In this document: positions 7,681 to 9,129 of the stretch, piece after piece
How the letters are laid out: the number at the start of each line of letters is the position of its first letter
How positions within the stretch are numbered: the first letter of the stretch is position 1
Position numbers and translations under genes: made by a program
The notes under the pieces: generated by a model
What the model was told of the DNA's origin: nothing
What the model saw: only the letters and a program-made list of their open reading frames with translations
The model's database searches: none
Source: Clostridia bacterium
GTDB lineage: Bacteria > Bacillota > Clostridia > Oscillospirales > Acutalibacteraceae
NCBI GenBank assembly: GCA_017381395.1
Contig: JAFOCH010000085.1
Span: 1 to 9,129 of the forward strand
Direction of reading: 5' to 3'
DNA: 9,129 nucleotides

Positions 7681-8381
7681 TGAATCTTTCGATTATTCTT
7701 GATATTCTCATTTTAGCAATTATTGCGTTTTTTATCGTTTTATCGTCAAAGCAGGGCTTTGTAAAGACATTTATCGGCTTTGTCGGATGCTTTGCCGCGC
7801 TTATATTAAGTATCGTTCTTTCGTGGGCGGTATCTGATTTAGTTTACGGTAGTTTTATCCGACCCGGACTTGTTTCTAGCGTCGAGGAAAATCTCGACTC
7901 ACAGGCGTTTGTTTCGGTTGCCGAAATGATTGATCAGGCCACCGAGGCTCTGCCTGATTTTATCGTAAAAATGGCCGATTCGAATGGCGAAACGCAAAAC
8001 ACCAAAATAGCAAAGGAGCTCTCGATGTCAAAGAGGAGTCCCTCCGAGATAGTCGTCGACACCATAGCAAAGCCGGTTGTAACCGGAATAATTCAGACCA
8101 TTTCGATGATAATTATTTTCATTTTCGGCCTAATTGTAGTAAAGATAGTTGCCCGAATTTTAAATAAAATGTTTTCGGGAAGGTATCTCGGTACGCTGAA
8201 TGGATTTTTGGGCGGAATAATCGGCATACCAAAGGGTATTATTTTTGCCGTATTGTTTGCGTGGGTAATAGGATTTTACCTATCGACGAGTGACGGTGGT
8301 CTGTTTTCCATTACCGAGGAAATGACCGAAAGCACATATCTTTTCAGAATTTTAAATACATTTAACCCACTTATAAAATAA
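7680..8381 (+). CDS. CvpA family membrane protein
   Basis: The 233-residue product has the layout of CvpA-family proteins: two closely spaced N-terminal helices (about 4-22 and 30-52) joined by the basic turn SSKQGFVKT, and two C-terminal helices (about 133-157 and 175-201) joined by KIVARILNKMFSGRY. The Gly-rich GFLGGIIGIPKG at the start of helix 4 is typical. CvpA is linked to colicin V production in E. coli and to envelope stress in other bacteria, but its biochemical role is unknown. By the positive-inside rule, the roughly 80-residue stretch between helices 2 and 3 should be outside the cell, and it makes this protein longer than the approximately 160-residue E. coli form. ATG 7680 shares one base with the preceding TGA; GTG 7677 is an equally served alternative (GGAG at 7666-7669) that adds one residue. 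Confidence 0.8.
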   Translation: MNLSIILDILILAIIAFFIVLSSKQGFVKTFIGFVGCFAALILSIVLSWAVSDLVYGSFIRPGLVSSVEENLDSQAFVSVAEMIDQATEALPDFIVKMADSNGETQNTKIAKELSMSKRSPSEIVVDTIAKPVVTGIIQTISMIIIFIFGLIVVKIVARILNKMFSGRYLGTLNGFLGGIIGIPKGIIFAVLFAWVIGFYLSTSDGGLFSITEEMTESTYLFRILNTFNPLIK

Positions 8382-8398
8382 AGGAGAAATAAAAAGCA

Positions 8399-8953
8399 AT
8401 GAAACCGATATTCACAATTCCGAATATTTTGTCAATGATAAGAATATGCTTAATTCCGTTTATAGTATGGTATTACTTTGACACAACGATTGAGTACAAT
8501 CTTTTGATTGTAACCGGCTTGGTTATGGTTTCGGGACTGACTGACGTTGTAGACGGATTTATTGCACGTCGCTTTAATATGATTTCCGACGTGGGTAAAA
8601 TACTCGACCCGATAGCCGATAAGTTGACTCAGGCATCGGTTGTATTCTGCCTGTGTACAAAGCACACCGTGCTCATCCCTCTCGTTATCATAATTGTAAT
8701 CAAGGAATTGTTTATGCTTATCGGTACTCTTGTAATACTCAATGATGTAAATGCCGAAACTCCTTATGCTCGCTGGTGGGGAAAACTTGCCACAGTGGTG
8801 CTTTACGCCCTTATGGTGATGGTAATAATCAGTGACTATTTTGGTGGATTTATACCCGATATTGTTATCACATTCCTGTCATCGGTGGCAATTGCATTTG
8901 TTTTCTTTGCATTTTTAAGCTACCTCAATATATTCTTTAAAAAAGATAAATAA
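8399..8953 (+). CDS. CDP-alcohol phosphatidyltransferase, PgsA-like
   Basis: Family members transfer a phosphatidyl group from CDP-diacylglycerol to an alcohol in the membrane; the PgsA branch makes phosphatidylglycerol phosphate, the precursor of phosphatidylglycerol. The 184-residue protein carries the complete signature DxxDGxxAR-x8-GxxxDxxxD, with Asp49, Asp52, Gly53, Ala56, Arg57, Gly66, Asp70 and Asp74, so the metal and CDP site is intact. The start FTIPNILSMIRI is typical. About six hydrophobic helices are visible. Helix 4 begins with IKEL where classical PgsA has a REF-like segment, and the following loop has ARWWGKLAT in place of the usual SKxGKxKT. The alcohol substrate is therefore less certain than the family, and a divergent PgsA or cardiolipin synthase-type enzyme is possible. 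AAGGAG lies 12 nt before the ATG, overlapping the stop of the CvpA-like gene. Confidence 0.88.
   Translation: MKPIFTIPNILSMIRICLIPFIVWYYFDTTIEYNLLIVTGLVMVSGLTDVVDGFIARRFNMISDVGKILDPIADKLTQASVVFCLCTKHTVLIPLVIIIVIKELFMLIGTLVILNDVNAETPYARWWGKLATVVLYALMVMVIISDYFGGFIPDIVITFLSSVAIAFVFFAFLSYLNIFFKKDK
8906..8934 (+). promoter_or_regulatory. Possible sigma-A promoter within the 3' end of the PgsA-like gene
   Basis: TTTGCA (8906-8911, 4 of 6 consensus) and TATATT (8929-8934, 5 of 6) are separated by exactly 17 nt. Initiation would fall near 8941, giving a leader of about 80 nt that contains the hairpins described at 8963-9017. The region is AT-rich, so a chance match is quite possible. Confidence 0.3.
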
Positions 8954-8962
8954 ATTACTTTC

Positions 8963-9017
8963 TTGCTTTCCGTATGAAGCAAAGTGTTATCAATTCCATA
9001 CGGAGAAATGGTGATAA
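8963..9017 (+). promoter_or_regulatory. Paired hairpins covering the ribosome binding site of the zinc-finger gene
   Basis: Hairpin A pairs TTGCTT (8963-8968) with AAGCAA (8977-8982), extended by a T-G pair, around a 6-nt loop. Hairpin C pairs TTATCA (8987-8992) with TGATAA (9012-9017) and CCAT (8996-8999) with ATGG (9008-9011): ten Watson-Crick pairs with a 3-nt bulge and an 8-nt loop. The likely ribosome binding site GGTGAT (9010-9015) is fully inside hairpin C. A competing pairing, TCCGTATG (8969-8976) with CATACGGA (8997-9004), breaks both hairpins and would free it. The complementarities are exact. That they act in the cell is inference. There is no T-tract after either hairpin, so this is not an intrinsic terminator. 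Confidence 0.45.
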
Positions 9018-9023
9018 ATTTCA

Positions 9024-9129
9024 ATGTTCCAAGTTTGTTCAAAATGTAAACAGAGACCCGCAGTGGTCAGAATAATAAAAAAAGAAGGGGACAAACAGCA
9101 CGATGAGTGGCTGTGTCTCCAATGCGCCA
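9024..9129 (+). CDS. N-terminal zinc finger of a ClpE/ClpC-like unfoldase (5' part)
   Basis: Thirty-five codons are visible before the window ends. They hold two CXXC pairs, Cys5/Cys8 and Cys31/Cys34, flanking a short beta-type segment (RPAVVRIIKKEGDKQ), followed by LCLQCA. This treble-clef-like zinc finger is typical of the N-terminus of ClpE-type AAA+ unfoldases, and of clostridial Clp ATPases with the same leader domain. The McsA protein, partner of the McsB arginine kinase, starts in a similar way, so it cannot be excluded. ATG 9024 is the only possible start, because an in-frame TAA lies at 9015-9017. GGTGAT (9010-9015), which matches the 3' part of the full Shine-Dalgarno sequence, is 8 nt upstream. 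Confidence 0.65.
   Translation, partial: MFQVCSKCKQRPAVVRIIKKEGDKQHDEWLCLQCA

Noticed and set aside
8969..9004. The 8-bp inverted repeat TCCGTATG/CATACGGA as a terminator after the PgsA-like gene
   Set aside because: The loop is 20 nt, the stem is only moderately GC-rich, and no T-run follows. It lies just before the next gene's ribosome binding site, so a regulatory reading is preferred.
8954..9023. CtsR or CIRCE heat-shock operator upstream of the Clp-like gene
   Set aside because: No GGTCAAA heptad repeat and no TTAGCACTC/GAGTGCTAA pair is present in this gap. Such sites could still lie further upstream if transcription starts there.
9008..9049. A 13-codon leader peptide frame starting at ATG 9008, overlapping the zinc-finger gene
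   Set aside because: GGAG at 9002-9005 is only 2 nt from this ATG, too close for normal initiation, and the peptide shows no regulatory codon run.

Overview
The window is a single, tightly packed, co-directional (+ strand) run of chromosomal housekeeping genes from a low-to-mid GC Gram-positive bacterium. It is most likely a clostridial Firmicute of the Ruminococcaceae/Oscillospiraceae type. Reasons: an EcfA1-EcfA2-EcfT-TruA block (a classic Firmicutes arrangement), strong GGAGG-type ribosome binding sites, frequent TTG starts, a DUF5711-like protein next to a CvpA-like protein, and a Clp-type protein with an N-terminal zinc finger. Base composition looks like mid-40s % GC by eye; it was not computed. 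No mobile element, RNA gene, CRISPR array, long repeat or pseudogene was seen.

Layout. 1-603: the 3' part of ruvB (Holliday junction branch migration). 652-2013: glmM (phosphoglucosamine mutase, cell-wall precursor). 2029-2907: a class I SAM-dependent, RlmK-like methyltransferase. 2923-5455: ecfA1, ecfA2 and ecfT, the shared energising module of energy-coupling-factor vitamin transporters, with no S component nearby. 5490-6227: truA (tRNA pseudouridine synthase). 6250-8381: a single-pass membrane protein with a large extracytoplasmic domain (DUF5711-like), then a CvpA-family membrane protein overlapping it by one base. 8399-8953: a CDP-alcohol phosphatidyltransferase (PgsA-like). 9024-9129: the first 35 codons of a CXXC...CXXC zinc-finger protein, probably a ClpE/ClpC-like unfoldase, cut by the window end.

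Gaps between genes are at most 70 nt, several genes abut or overlap, and no intrinsic terminator is visible. Much of the window could therefore be one or a few long transcripts. No stretch over 300 bases lacks a gene. Four of the genes start with TTG (methyltransferase, ecfA1, ecfA2, truA).

The most interesting non-coding element is the 70-nt gap before the zinc-finger gene (8954-9023). It can form two adjacent hairpins. The second buries the GGTGAT ribosome binding site of the downstream gene, and their loops are complementary to each other. A competing 8-bp pairing would break both hairpins and free the ribosome binding site. That is the geometry of a translational switch or RNA thermometer, which would suit a Clp-type stress protein. 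It is a hypothesis from base pairing alone. The rest of the window is ordinary housekeeping content, apart from the less understood DUF5711-CvpA-lipid synthase membrane cluster.
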